Shown: positions 1-5,824 of the stretch, piece by piece
Numbering within the stretch: position 1 is the stretch's first letter
Layout: each line of letters opens with the position of its first letter
Origin: an uncultured Erysipelotrichaceae bacterium
Lineage (GTDB): Bacteria > Bacillota_I > Bacilli_A > Erysipelotrichales > Erysipelotrichaceae
Length of the DNA stretch: 5,824 nucleotides
Reading direction: 5' to 3'
Assembly (NCBI GenBank): GCA_947175465.1
Contig: CAMWMY010000089.1
Location: 1-5,824, forward strand
Notes under the pieces: model-generated
Seen by the model: the letters and a program-made list of their open reading frames with translations, nothing else
The model's database searches: none
Told to the model about the DNA's origin: nothing
Program-made: the position numbers and the translations under genes

Positions 1-1294
1 CTTCTCCAATAATAATTTCTTCACTTTCTGCATTCGCAGGTAATACTGTTATTTGGATCTTATCACTTACCTCTGGTGTAAGATTACTTGTCATGATAAC
101 GGTATATGTTTTTCCTGCTAAATTCGCATCTGTTGTATGAAATACATTTCCATTCAATAAATGACTTGCATTTCCATCTTCCATTTGCCATATAACTTCT
201 TTTTCTGATGGACTATCGGTTCCATTTTGGACAATCACATCAGCTTCTAAAGTTAAAGAATTCCCTACTTTTACTGTATAGTGATATTTATTATCTTTTG
301 GCACAATGCTAATTGCTTTTGGTTTTAAATCGGCGATTGTATCTAATAAATCTCTTCCTTCATCCGTAATACTTTCAAATCCTGACCAATCTCCTGCAGT
401 CGCAAATTCTCCTATCGCTTGAATACTATAATGATAGCGATCATCCGGTTTTTTCTTTGCATTTACTTTATTAAGAAGTAGACCACTCGCTTTTCCAGAT
501 TCTATTGGTTTGGCATAATATGCCCATCCATCACGATCATATACCCAATATTCCCCAATAGGTTTTCCAAGGGTAATCCACTCTTGCATGCTGATTACTT
601 TCGCTTTATCTTCTACCTTTTGGGCTGTATGTGTAGCATCTTTTTGTATAGGAACGGTAGGATTTTTAGGATCATAAAACTCCTCTTTTCCATCTTGTGT
701 CTGCCCTTCACTATACATTACATAATCATCATAAGGTGTTCCTTGGGTTTTATCATTATCAAGACCTTCTAAAGTACCATTGATATCAGAAGTAAGACTT
801 TGATTATTCTTATTAAAGGTAGGCATATAATACTTTTCTTCTGTATCTTTATCATTTCCTAGTTCCCAATCCCAATATTTACGGAACTCCACATCTAAAG
901 CAGAAGTCGATTTAAATTCATGTGTATGCCATGTACTTACATCATTATATTCAATCTTATGTTCCTCAGTAGATCCTACAACTTTTACATTACGATCTTG
1001 TTTTTCAAAGTTTCCTGCATCTATCCCAATTTCCATATATTCTTTAAGTTGAATACGAGCATAAATAGGAACACTATCTCCTAAACTTCCATAATTTTCT
1101 ACATAAATATCTTTATTTTGAAGACCATTGAAATCATCATGCAATCTCGCCCCTGGAATCACTTCCCCTTCAAATTGATTAATTGCTGTTTGATTAATCG
1201 ATTGCCAAGCAAATGTACCAGTCACAAGCAAGGCAGCACTTATACATCCAGCAACAATAAAAGCTTTCACTTTCTTCTTTGGAAGCTGAATCAT
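1..1294 (-). CDS. Copy A: secreted TasA/camelysin-like protein with Ig-like domain, 3' end off the left edge
   Basis: An open frame runs from the ATG at 1294 to the window edge: 431 complete codons, no internal stop. It matches residues 1-431 of copy B without a gap; a hand count gives about 79 differences, or roughly 82% identity. Residues 1-30 have lysines (PKKKVK), a hydrophobic core and the end LLVTGTFAW, like SipW-processed leaders of TasA/camelysin proteins, with a plausible cleavage after TFA. Residues 47-85 (PGARLHDDF, KDIYVENYGS, PIYARIQLKEY) resemble the start of the mature TasA-type domain, and residues 247-277 (GEYWVYDRDGWAYYAK, then SGLLLNKV) resemble its end. An Ig-like domain follows at about 340-418 (VKVGNSLTLEADV, VIWQM, then TYTVIM). 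It is probably exported and extracellular; a matrix, fibre or adhesin role is inferred from the family. The start is chosen because sequence and upstream spacing are conserved in copy B. Its C-terminal tip is not visible. A promoter lies directly upstream. Confidence 0.9.
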   Translation of the reverse strand, partial: MIQLPKKKVKAFIVAGCISAALLVTGTFAWQSINQTAINQFEGEVIPGARLHDDFNGLQNKDIYVENYGSLGDSVPIYARIQLKEYMEIGIDAGNFEKQDRNVKVVGSTEEHKIEYNDVSTWHTHEFKSTSALDVEFRKYWDWELGNDKDTEEKYYMPTFNKNNQSLTSDINGTLEGLDNDKTQGTPYDDYVMYSEGQTQDGKEEFYDPKNPTVPIQKDATHTAQKVEDKAKVISMQEWITLGKPIGEYWVYDRDGWAYYAKPIESGKASGLLLNKVNAKKKPDDRYHYSIQAIGEFATAGDWSGFESITDEGRDLLDTIADLKPKAISIVPKDNKYHYTVKVGNSLTLEADVIVQNGTDSPSEKEVIWQMEDGNASHLLNGNVFHTTDANLAGKTYTVIMTSNLTPEVSDKIQITVLPANAESEEIIIGE

Positions 1295-1305
1295 AACTAT
1301 ATCAT

Positions 1306-1311
1306 CCCTCT
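1306..1311 (-). promoter_or_regulatory. Ribosome binding site of copy A
   Basis: The minus strand reads AGAGGG, 11 nt before the ATG at 1294. This spacing is slightly long. The matching site of copy B (GAGAG, 4062-4066) is also 11 nt from its ATG, which supports the same start in both. An ATG directly after the AGAGGG is too close to be used and reaches a stop after two codons. Confidence 0.5.
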
Positions 1312-1363
1312 TTCTTTTCTTAATAATAAATATGTAAAAATTAATTTTTATAAACGCATTATC

Positions 1364-1392
1364 ATTCTATAGTATGTGTAAAAATAAGTCAA
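1364..1392 (-). promoter_or_regulatory. Sigma-A type promoter of copy A
   Basis: On the minus strand the -35 element TTGACT (1387-1392) is separated by exactly 17 nt from the -10 element TAGAAT (1364-1369). The predicted transcription start is near 1356, leaving about 60 nt of 5' leader. The same arrangement occurs before copy B. Confidence 0.8.
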
Positions 1393-1400
1393 TTATAAAT

Positions 1401-1572
1401 GATACACTCTTCATTATCTCGCACTTTTTAAATATTTTTAAATAAATTATAATATCTTACTTATTGATCCTTTTCTTCTTATATAATTATAAGAAAGCCC
1501 TAGCTATATGATATATTTTTACTTTATATATTATCATGTAACTAGGGGCTCTAAATGTTACTCTATTAATTT
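1401..1572. other. Intergenic spacer between copies B and A
   Basis: This very A/T-rich spacer lies between the stop of copy B and the promoter of copy A. Its only clear element is the terminator of copy B near 1488-1550. Immediately beyond it is a short A/T palindrome (TTCTTATA/TATAAGAA arms, 1476-1483 and 1488-1495), which overlaps the terminator's tail. No small gene with a credible ribosome binding site was seen. Confidence 0.6.
1488..1550 (-). terminator. Intrinsic terminator of copy B
   Basis: The arms at 1533-1550 and 1496-1512 are nearly perfect inverted repeats (AGCCCCTAGTTACATGAT against ATCATATAGCTAGGGCT on the minus strand) around a loop of about 20 nt. The base of the stem is its most G/C-rich part, and TTCTTATAATT follows on the minus strand. 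It begins 23 nt after the stop of copy B, so it should end that transcript before the promoter of copy A. Confidence 0.75.
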
Positions 1573-4050
1573 CTATTTACTTGTATTCCCAGGTAAACTT
1601 ATCCAGAAAGCTGGACGAATATCTCCTACATTTACTATGATTACTTCATTATCAATGTTACCATTTCTAACTCCAAAAGCATGCATTAAATTACTACCTA
1701 CCCATCTTTTAGTAGATCTTAACCATGTAAATCCTCCACCATGTAAATTTAGTTTTGCAATACCTGGTGTCCCTACAGTATATACTCTAGGATCATTACT
1801 TTCGCCATGATAAGCAGGATCATCAAAATCCTCTACTCCTAATAAAAATACTTTGTCAGTTGTTTCAACAATATCAGCCTTATTCGTCGTATAATAATCT
1901 CTATACGTTGAATAGATTTGTGTTTCAATAATATTATTTTTTATAGTACCTCCTTGACTATTTAACCATGTTGTATTCAAATGTGTTCTTAAAGAAGATG
2001 CTCCCCAATGATCTTCAATAGTATTTGTACTGTTAAATACTTGCGATCCAATAGTGTCTTTCGCAAACAACAATGCTTTTCTTCCATCATTAGCTAGTAC
2101 ATAATAGTTGATATCTCCAATTTTTACAGTGGTATCACTTCCTACTTCCACAGCTGGAATATCTTCATATCCTAATAAGATTGTACTTGCTTCTACCGAG
2201 ACTCGTAATTTATTTGGCTCTTTTTTCGAAGTAGCTATAATATGGATTGTATTATCTAGACTTTCATTCGATCCTACTCTTAAAACTCCATCTTCTGATA
2301 TCGTAGTGTTTGTATCACTATGTCCATTAATGTTCCATGTAACTTCATGATCACTCATTAATTGACCTCTGAAGTATACTTCTCCTATGAACTTTGTCTG
2401 TTTTCCTACTCTAACTTGGATTTTTTCACTTTCCCCAGCCTCTGTTCTTATACGGATCTCATCTGCTAAAAAATCAGTAATATTCTCTGGCCAATTTCCT
2501 GTTCCTGATGCTACATATTGATCATCGCTTGTTCCTAGCAAGCCATCCGCTCCTACCCATTTATATAAGTTTTCTCCTTCTTGTAAGAAGAACTTACCAA
2601 AAGTTTCATGAGCTGGATTTATTTCCACTACATTCGTTAAGTCATCGCTATTTCCAATAGTTTTATCGCTTCCTGCACTTATATAATTTGATAAACTTCC
2701 ATCATCTTCTATTCTCTTATAGACATTATTTCCAAAATAAATATATTGTTTTTTATCTTCTCCAATAATAATTTCTTCACCCTCAGCATTCGCAGGTAAT
2801 ATCGTCACTTGTATCTTATCACTTACTTCTGGTGTAAGTTTACTCTTCATGATAACGGTATATGTTTTTCCTGCTAGACTTGCATTTGTTGTATGAAATA
2901 CATTTCCATTCAATAAATGACTTGCACTTGTATCTTCCATTTGCCATATCACTTCTTTTTCTGATGGACTATCAGTTCCATTTTCTACAATCACATCAGC
3001 TTCTAAAATTAAGGAATCCCCTACTTTTACTGCTTGCTTATATTTACTATTTTTAGGTGCAATATGGATTGCTCTTGGTTTTAAATCAGCGATTGTATCC
3101 AATAAATCTTTTCCTTCAGGAGTAATACTTTCAAACCCTGACCAATCTCCTGCTGTCGCAAATTCTCCTATTGCTTGAATACTATAATGATATTTCTCTT
3201 CAGGTCTTTTCTTAGCGTTTACTTTATTAAGAAGTAGACCACTTGCTTTTCCTGCATCAATTGCTTTGGCATAATATGCCCATCCATCATTATCATATAC
3301 CCAATATTCTCCAATAGGTTTTCCTAATGCTATCCACTCTTGCATACTAATGACTTTCGCTTTATCTTCTATCTTTTGCGTTGTATGTGTTGCCTCTACT
3401 TTCGTAGGTACATCAGGATTTTTCGAATCATAATACTCTTCTTGTCCTGTTTTACTTTGTCCTTGCGCATATTCCACATAGTCATCATAAGGGGTTCCTT
3501 GTGTTTTATCCCCATCGCTTCCTTCTAAAGTACCATTGATATCAGAAACAAGACTTTGATTGTTTTTATTAAAGGTTGGCATAAAGTACTTTTCATCTGT
3601 ATCTTTGTCATTTCCTAGTTCCCAATCCCAATATTTACGAAATTCTAAATCTAAAAGAGTAGTAGGCTTATATTCATGGGTATGCCATGTAGTTACATCA
3701 TTATATTCAATTTTCTTATCCTCAGTCGAACCGACTACCGTTACATCACGATCTTGTTTTCCAAAGTTTCCTGCATCGATTCCTATCTCCATATATTCTT
3801 TCAATTGAATACGAGCATAAATAGGAACATCCTCTTGTAAACTTCCATAATTTTCCACGTAAATATCTTTATTCACAAGACCATTAAAGTCATCATGTAA
3901 CCTTGCCCCTGGGGTAATTTCTTCTTCAAATTGATTTATAACCTTTTGACTAATTGATTGCCAAGCAAACGTACCAGTCACAAGCAAAGCGATACTCATG
4001 CATCCTGCTATTATAATTGCCTTCAATTTCCTCTTTGGAAGTTGAATCAT
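1573..4050 (-). CDS. Copy B: complete secreted TasA-like N-terminus / two Ig-like domains / DUF6273-like C-terminal domain protein
   Basis: This is the only complete copy, 825 residues. Residues 1-29 form a SipW-type leader (KRKLK, hydrophobic core, LLVTGTFA). Residues 30 to about 325 resemble a TasA/camelysin-type domain: TPGARLHDDF, DIYVENYGS, IYARIQLKEY near the start, WVYDNDGWAYYAKAI and SGLLLNKV at 250-278. An Ig-like domain spans about 340-418. The linker carries two Asp-rich motifs, AGSDKTIGNSDD (459-470) and VGADGLLGTSDD (499-510), that look able to bind calcium. A second Ig-like (Big_2-type) domain spans about 531-623 (VTWNINGHSD, TTISEDGVL). Residues 632-820 resemble DUF6273, with YYVLANDG, TDKVFLLGVEDF (731-742), TWLRS (775-779) and IRPAFWISLP (811-820). 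There is no LPXTG motif or C-terminal membrane helix, so it is likely released or assembled extracellularly. It has its own promoter and terminator. The domain-family calls are from motif memory; the ligand is unknown. Confidence 0.93.
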   Translation of the reverse strand: MIQLPKRKLKAIIIAGCMSIALLVTGTFAWQSISQKVINQFEEEITPGARLHDDFNGLVNKDIYVENYGSLQEDVPIYARIQLKEYMEIGIDAGNFGKQDRDVTVVGSTEDKKIEYNDVTTWHTHEYKPTTLLDLEFRKYWDWELGNDKDTDEKYFMPTFNKNNQSLVSDINGTLEGSDGDKTQGTPYDDYVEYAQGQSKTGQEEYYDSKNPDVPTKVEATHTTQKIEDKAKVISMQEWIALGKPIGEYWVYDNDGWAYYAKAIDAGKASGLLLNKVNAKKRPEEKYHYSIQAIGEFATAGDWSGFESITPEGKDLLDTIADLKPRAIHIAPKNSKYKQAVKVGDSLILEADVIVENGTDSPSEKEVIWQMEDTSASHLLNGNVFHTTNASLAGKTYTVIMKSKLTPEVSDKIQVTILPANAEGEEIIIGEDKKQYIYFGNNVYKRIEDDGSLSNYISAGSDKTIGNSDDLTNVVEINPAHETFGKFFLQEGENLYKWVGADGLLGTSDDQYVASGTGNWPENITDFLADEIRIRTEAGESEKIQVRVGKQTKFIGEVYFRGQLMSDHEVTWNINGHSDTNTTISEDGVLRVGSNESLDNTIHIIATSKKEPNKLRVSVEASTILLGYEDIPAVEVGSDTTVKIGDINYYVLANDGRKALLFAKDTIGSQVFNSTNTIEDHWGASSLRTHLNTTWLNSQGGTIKNNIIETQIYSTYRDYYTTNKADIVETTDKVFLLGVEDFDDPAYHGESNDPRVYTVGTPGIAKLNLHGGGFTWLRSTKRWVGSNLMHAFGVRNGNIDNEVIIVNVGDIRPAFWISLPGNTSK
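2757..4050 (-). repeat. Tandem duplicate segment, copy B counterpart of 1-1294
   Basis: Positions 1-1294 and 2757-4050 are the same coding segment at a constant offset of 2756 bases, with no indel over 431 codons. The substitutions are mostly conservative or synonymous. They cluster at residues 193-226, where about 15 of 34 differ, and near 331-346. Similarity continues upstream through the leader and promoter. Confidence 0.9.
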
Positions 4051-4167
4051 AATGATATCATCTCTCTTTCTCTATATTTCTAAAGTATAAATAAATATAT
4101 AAAAATTGAATTTTCTATAAATGCATTATCATTTTATAGTATGAGCAAAAATAAGTCAATTATAAAT
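4051..4167 (-). repeat. Duplicated promoter-leader unit, copy B
   Basis: This is the counterpart of 1295-1400, about 11 nt longer near the ribosome binding site. It contains the promoter, the conserved AATGATAATGC just downstream of the -10 and a weak GAGAG binding site at 4062-4066. Similarity to the copy A leader ends at 4167. Confidence 0.75.
4131..4159 (-). promoter_or_regulatory. Sigma-A type promoter of copy B
   Basis: The minus strand has TTGACT (4154-4159), a 17-nt spacer and TAAAAT (4131-4136). Both hexamers and the spacing match the copy A promoter, with TAAAAT in place of TAGAAT. The predicted leader is about 75 nt. Conservation of both elements in two diverged paralogues supports function. 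Confidence 0.8.
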
Positions 4168-4321
4168 CTAGTAATTAAAGCTATCTTATACTCTAAAAAT
4201 ATTGGTCATGCAATATTTAGTATTAGTAACAATAAATCATTTAATTTTTGAGCAAATAAAAAGATATAAGAAAAAATCTACCTTTACATTTAAATGTCCA
4301 ATAACGAAAAGAGTTTTTCTT
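4168..4321. other. A/T-rich spacer, probably including the left flank of the ISL3 relic
   Basis: No gene is supported here. The 3' part ends with AAAAGAG (4307-4313), 8 nt before the ATG at 4322, which suits the 5' untranslated region of the dead transposase. The left terminal repeat of the insertion sequence could not be recognised. Confidence 0.5.
4197..4218 (-). terminator. Possible weak A/T-rich hairpin terminator
   Basis: AAATATTG (4197-4204) and CAATATTT (4211-4218) form a perfect 8-bp stem with a 6-nt loop. On the minus strand the stem runs into TTTTT. The position, about 40 nt upstream of the copy B promoter, would suit stopping transcription arriving from the copy C side, but the stem is A/T-rich and may be chance. 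Confidence 0.3.
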
Positions 4322-4745
4322 ATGTTTATTTTTCATTCTATATCATAACCTCTTTCTCTCAAAGACTCTAATATTACTTTTTCTAAAGGCACCCCTACTA
4401 AAGAGGATTTGCATAGGCTTTCTTATAATCCTCCTACTGTTTAGCCTATTTGTAGCTCTATTCATCCTAATTCTATTATTAAATAGGACTTTAAATCTTC
4501 TCTTATTCTTTTACCTGATCTTTTTCGTACTCAAACTTTTCTTAAACTTCATAAATAATGCTTTTTTTAACTGTGTTCCCCATTCTCACATGTCTTTTCT
4601 TTTTCTTAATACTTTCACTGGTCTTATAAAAGGCGTGAATAATCTCATTAAAGTAATCAAAAGAATTACTTTTGATTATTGCTCCTTCACAAACTTTAAA
4701 ACTAGAATTTTTCCTATTGAAAATACTTTGGTTGAATTCACTTAA
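4322..4745 (+). pseudogene. Degenerate, internally deleted ISL3-family transposase
   Basis: Conceptual translation from the ATG at 4322 gives SLKDSNITFSKGTPTKEDLH, SYNPPTV-stop-PIC, then IIK-stop-DFKSSLILLPDLF and TFLKLHK. This follows the N-terminal zinc-finger region of ISL3-family transposases, with a stop where the first cysteine of a CxxC pair is expected. In-frame stops occur at 4346, 4442, 4484, 4556 and 4568. The reading frame then changes, and 4620-4745 encodes GLIKGVNNLIKVIKRITF followed by SFTNFKTRI, like the family's conserved extreme C-terminus (EGxNNxIKxIKR, then FxNFxxRI), ending at TAA 4743-4745. A full-length protein is about 400-430 residues; only about 140 codons remain, so the DDE catalytic core is gone. 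It cannot be active. Family assignment rests on remembered motifs. Confidence 0.8.
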
Positions 4746-4767
4746 AAAGGTGATCTCTCGATCACCT
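4744..4767 (-). terminator. Hairpin terminator downstream of copy C, inside the ISL3 relic
   Basis: AGGTGATC (4748-4755) and GATCACCT (4760-4767) form a perfect 8-bp stem. On the minus strand the loop is GAGA and the stem is followed directly by TTTTT. It lies 77 nt past the copy C stop, so minus-strand transcripts of copy C probably end here. Its T-tract overlaps the stop codon of the dead plus-strand transposase, and there is no T-run on the plus side. Confidence 0.65.
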
Positions 4768-4797
4768 AATACTCACTTAGATTGGGTTGATTTTTCT

Positions 4798-4823
4798 TCA
4801 CCTACACTAAAAGATAAAGAGCC
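4798..4823 (+). repeat. Right terminal inverted repeat of the ISL3-type element
   Basis: The end reads CACCTACACTAAAAG, then ATAAAGAGCC. Seen from outside it begins GGCTCTTTATCTTTT, the usual ISL3-family tip (GGCTCTT or close). No matching left repeat was recognised. Confidence 0.6.
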
Positions 4824-4843
4824 TTAATATTTGCTTTTCTTTT

Positions 4844-5824
4844 TTAAGGTAGTTGTATCCAGAATGCTGGGCGAAGATAATAAGAACCCCAATGAACTAT
4901 AGCATAATTAGAACTAGAAGGAACAGTAATATTATTTAGAAGATATGCACGATTATCAATATAATTCGTTCTTAACCAACTAACCTGATTATTGGATGGT
5001 AGATCATATGCATCTCCTAATTTGCCATTTGCTGTATATAAATCGTTTCTATCTAAAGTTCCTGTATTACTTGAAGTACCAAACAAATCTTCATAACTCA
5101 ATAAAAACAATTTATCCCTTGTAGTTACAAAGGAAGGACTAGATAAAGGAATACCATCACTTGCATAATATCGAGTTGTAAGCTCTGTTTCTACAATTTT
5201 ATTCATTAAATTATTTGGTATAAATGTAGATATATTATCGGTTAAAAATTGGCGTGCACCTGAATTTTCCCAATTACTACCACTAGAACCAAAGTACATA
5301 GCTGTAAGATAACTATTTTTCATCCACAATAAGGCTTTATACCCATCGTTAGCTAATACATAATAATCATAATTACCTATCCTTACTGTCGTATCACTTC
5401 CTACTTCTACATTCGGGATATCTTCATAACCTAAATTAATCACAGTAATGGTAATATGCTTAGTTAGCTTATTTGGTTTTTGCTTTGAACTAGCTATAAC
5501 ATTGATAGTTCGTCCAACGGATTCATTTCCTCCTACATACAATACTCCATCTTCTGATATCGTAGTGTTTGTATCACTTTGTCCATTAATGCTCCATATA
5601 ACTTCATGATCTGCTATCAATTGACCTCTAAAGTATACCTCTGCAATGAATTTTATTTGCGTTCCTATTTTTATTTGGATATCTTCCGTTTCTCCTGCTT
5701 CTGTTTTGATTCGAATTTCATCAGCTACAAAATCTGTAATATTTTCTGGCCAATTATTTGTTTCTGATATTACATATTTATCATCACTTGTACCTAAGAA
5801 TCCATCTTGCCCCATCCATTTGTA
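4844..5824 (-). CDS. Copy C: C-terminal part of a third paralogue (Ig-like + variant DUF6273-like domain), 5' end off the right edge
   Basis: The frame is open to the right edge and begins YKWMGQDGFLGTSDD, matching residues 496-510 of copy B. An ATG at 5815 is therefore internal and not the true start. There are 326 visible codons plus stop. The second Ig-like domain is well conserved (DEIRIKTEAGE, EVYFRGQL, TNTTISEDGVL), as are LGYEDIP and VEVGSDTTVRIG, then YYVLANDG and KALL. From about 5326 to the end (160 residues) it departs strongly from copy B. It keeps mainly the DUF6273-like hallmarks: IVET, VTTRDKLFLLSYEDL, SWLRT and LRPAFWIQLP at the C-terminus. It lacks copy B's final GNTSK and has no wall-sorting motif. 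It is presumably secreted, as the paralogues are, but its leader is outside the window. Ligand and role are unknown. The ISL3 relic lies directly downstream. Confidence 0.88.
   Translation of the reverse strand, partial: YKWMGQDGFLGTSDDKYVISETNNWPENITDFVADEIRIKTEAGETEDIQIKIGTQIKFIAEVYFRGQLIADHEVIWSINGQSDTNTTISEDGVLYVGGNESVGRTINVIASSKQKPNKLTKHITITVINLGYEDIPNVEVGSDTTVRIGNYDYYVLANDGYKALLWMKNSYLTAMYFGSSGSNWENSGARQFLTDNISTFIPNNLMNKIVETELTTRYYASDGIPLSSPSFVTTRDKLFLLSYEDLFGTSSNTGTLDRNDLYTANGKLGDAYDLPSNNQVSWLRTNYIDNRAYLLNNITVPSSSNYAIVHWGSYYLRPAFWIQLP

Larger units (their letters stand above)
1295..1400 (-). repeat. Duplicated promoter-leader unit, copy A
   Basis: This stretch aligns with 4051-4167 upstream of copy B: shared ATTTATAATTGACTTATTTT, then CATACTATA and AATGATAATGC, an A/T-rich leader and the GATGATAT before the start codon. 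Similarity stops just upstream of the -35 element, so this edge approximates one boundary of the tandem duplication. On the minus-strand transcript the leader holds the 16-bp perfect palindrome TAAAAATTAATTTTTA (1335-1350). Copy B has an odd-length version (AAAATT-G-AATTTT, 4102-4114). It could fold weakly in RNA, but being pure A/T it may be compositional. Confidence 0.75.
4322..4823 (+). mobile_element. Remnant of an ISL3-family insertion sequence
   Basis: The remnant comprises the broken transposase, a 3' hairpin and a right end typical of the family. It sits between copies C and B, only 20 bp downstream of the copy C stop on that gene's strand. The left terminal repeat and an 8-bp target duplication were not found; the bases after the right end are TTAATATT. 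The stated left boundary is simply the transposase start and the true edge probably lies further left. Confidence 0.65.

Noticed and set aside
584..772. Plus-strand open frame with a near-duplicate at 3340-3528
   Set aside because: Both are antisense to the same conserved segment of copies A and B. Their resemblance follows from the duplicated minus-strand gene; neither has a convincing ribosome binding site.
1356..1366. Fur-box-like TGATAATGC downstream of the -10
   Set aside because: It covers only part of the GATAATGATAATCATTATC consensus and lacks the inverted half, so a Fur call is unsupported.
1118..1372. Plus-strand open frame across the start of copy A
   Set aside because: It overlaps the signal peptide, leader and promoter of copy A on the other strand and resembles no protein I recognise.
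1508..1810. Plus-strand open frame through the terminator and 3' end of copy B
   Set aside because: It begins inside the terminator stem-loop and is antisense to the DUF6273-like domain, so it is treated as a shadow.
2108..2350. Plus-strand open frames at 2108-2350, 2862-3056, 3560-3808 and 5579-5767
   Set aside because: All lie antisense within copies B or C, whose frames are supported by conservation between paralogues.
4051..4062. Tiny upstream frame (ATG ATA TCA TTA TGA) overlapping the start of copy B
   Set aside because: It directly abuts the ribosome binding site, leaving no spacing for initiation, and copy A has a stop after two codons instead.
4178..4210. Possible left terminal repeat of the ISL3 element (AGCTATCTTATACTCT)
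   Set aside because: It needs several gaps to match the right end GGCTCTTTATCTTTT, and no 8-bp duplication matches TTAATATT beside it.

Overview
The window is low-GC DNA of roughly one third G+C. It has sigma-A type promoters, an intrinsic terminator with a T-rich tail, and secreted proteins with SipW-type (TasA/camelysin-like) leaders. This points to the Bacillota, most plausibly a clostridial or erysipelotrichial lineage, but the sequence alone does not fix the genus.

All real genes lie on the minus strand. They are three tandem, head-to-tail copies of one large secreted-protein gene. Copy A (1-1294) is the first 431 codons of a gene that runs off the left edge. Copy B (1573-4050) is complete at 825 codons. 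Copy C (4844-5824) is the last 326 codons plus stop of a gene whose 5' part lies beyond the right edge. Copy B gives the architecture: a SipW-type signal and TasA/camelysin-like N-terminal region, a first Ig-like domain, a linker with two Asp-rich GxDxxxGxSDD motifs, a second Ig-like domain, and a C-terminal domain resembling DUF6273 (WLR and RPAFWI signatures). A and B align without gaps over A's visible length at about 80% protein identity. B and C match well through the linker and second Ig domain, then diverge sharply in the last 160 residues or so.

A and B each have their own promoter, a TTGACT -35 with a 17-nt spacer, inside a duplicated leader of about 105-117 nt (1295-1400 and 4051-4167). 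Copy B ends in a strong stem-loop terminator (about 1488-1550). The genes therefore look like independently transcribed paralogues rather than one operon.

The B-C spacer (4051-4843) holds the promoter and leader of B. It also holds, on the plus strand, the wreck of an ISL3-family insertion sequence (about 4322-4823): a transposase N-terminus and extreme C-terminus with stops, a frame change and the catalytic core deleted, then a hairpin and a recognisable ISL3-type right end about 20 bp from the stop of copy C. No RNA gene, CRISPR array or intact mobile element is visible.

The most interesting reading is a tandem family of secreted, possibly matrix or fibre-forming proteins with a conserved stalk and a variable C-terminal tip. 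Tip diversification for adhesion or antigenic variation is inference; the block-wise conservation is seen directly.
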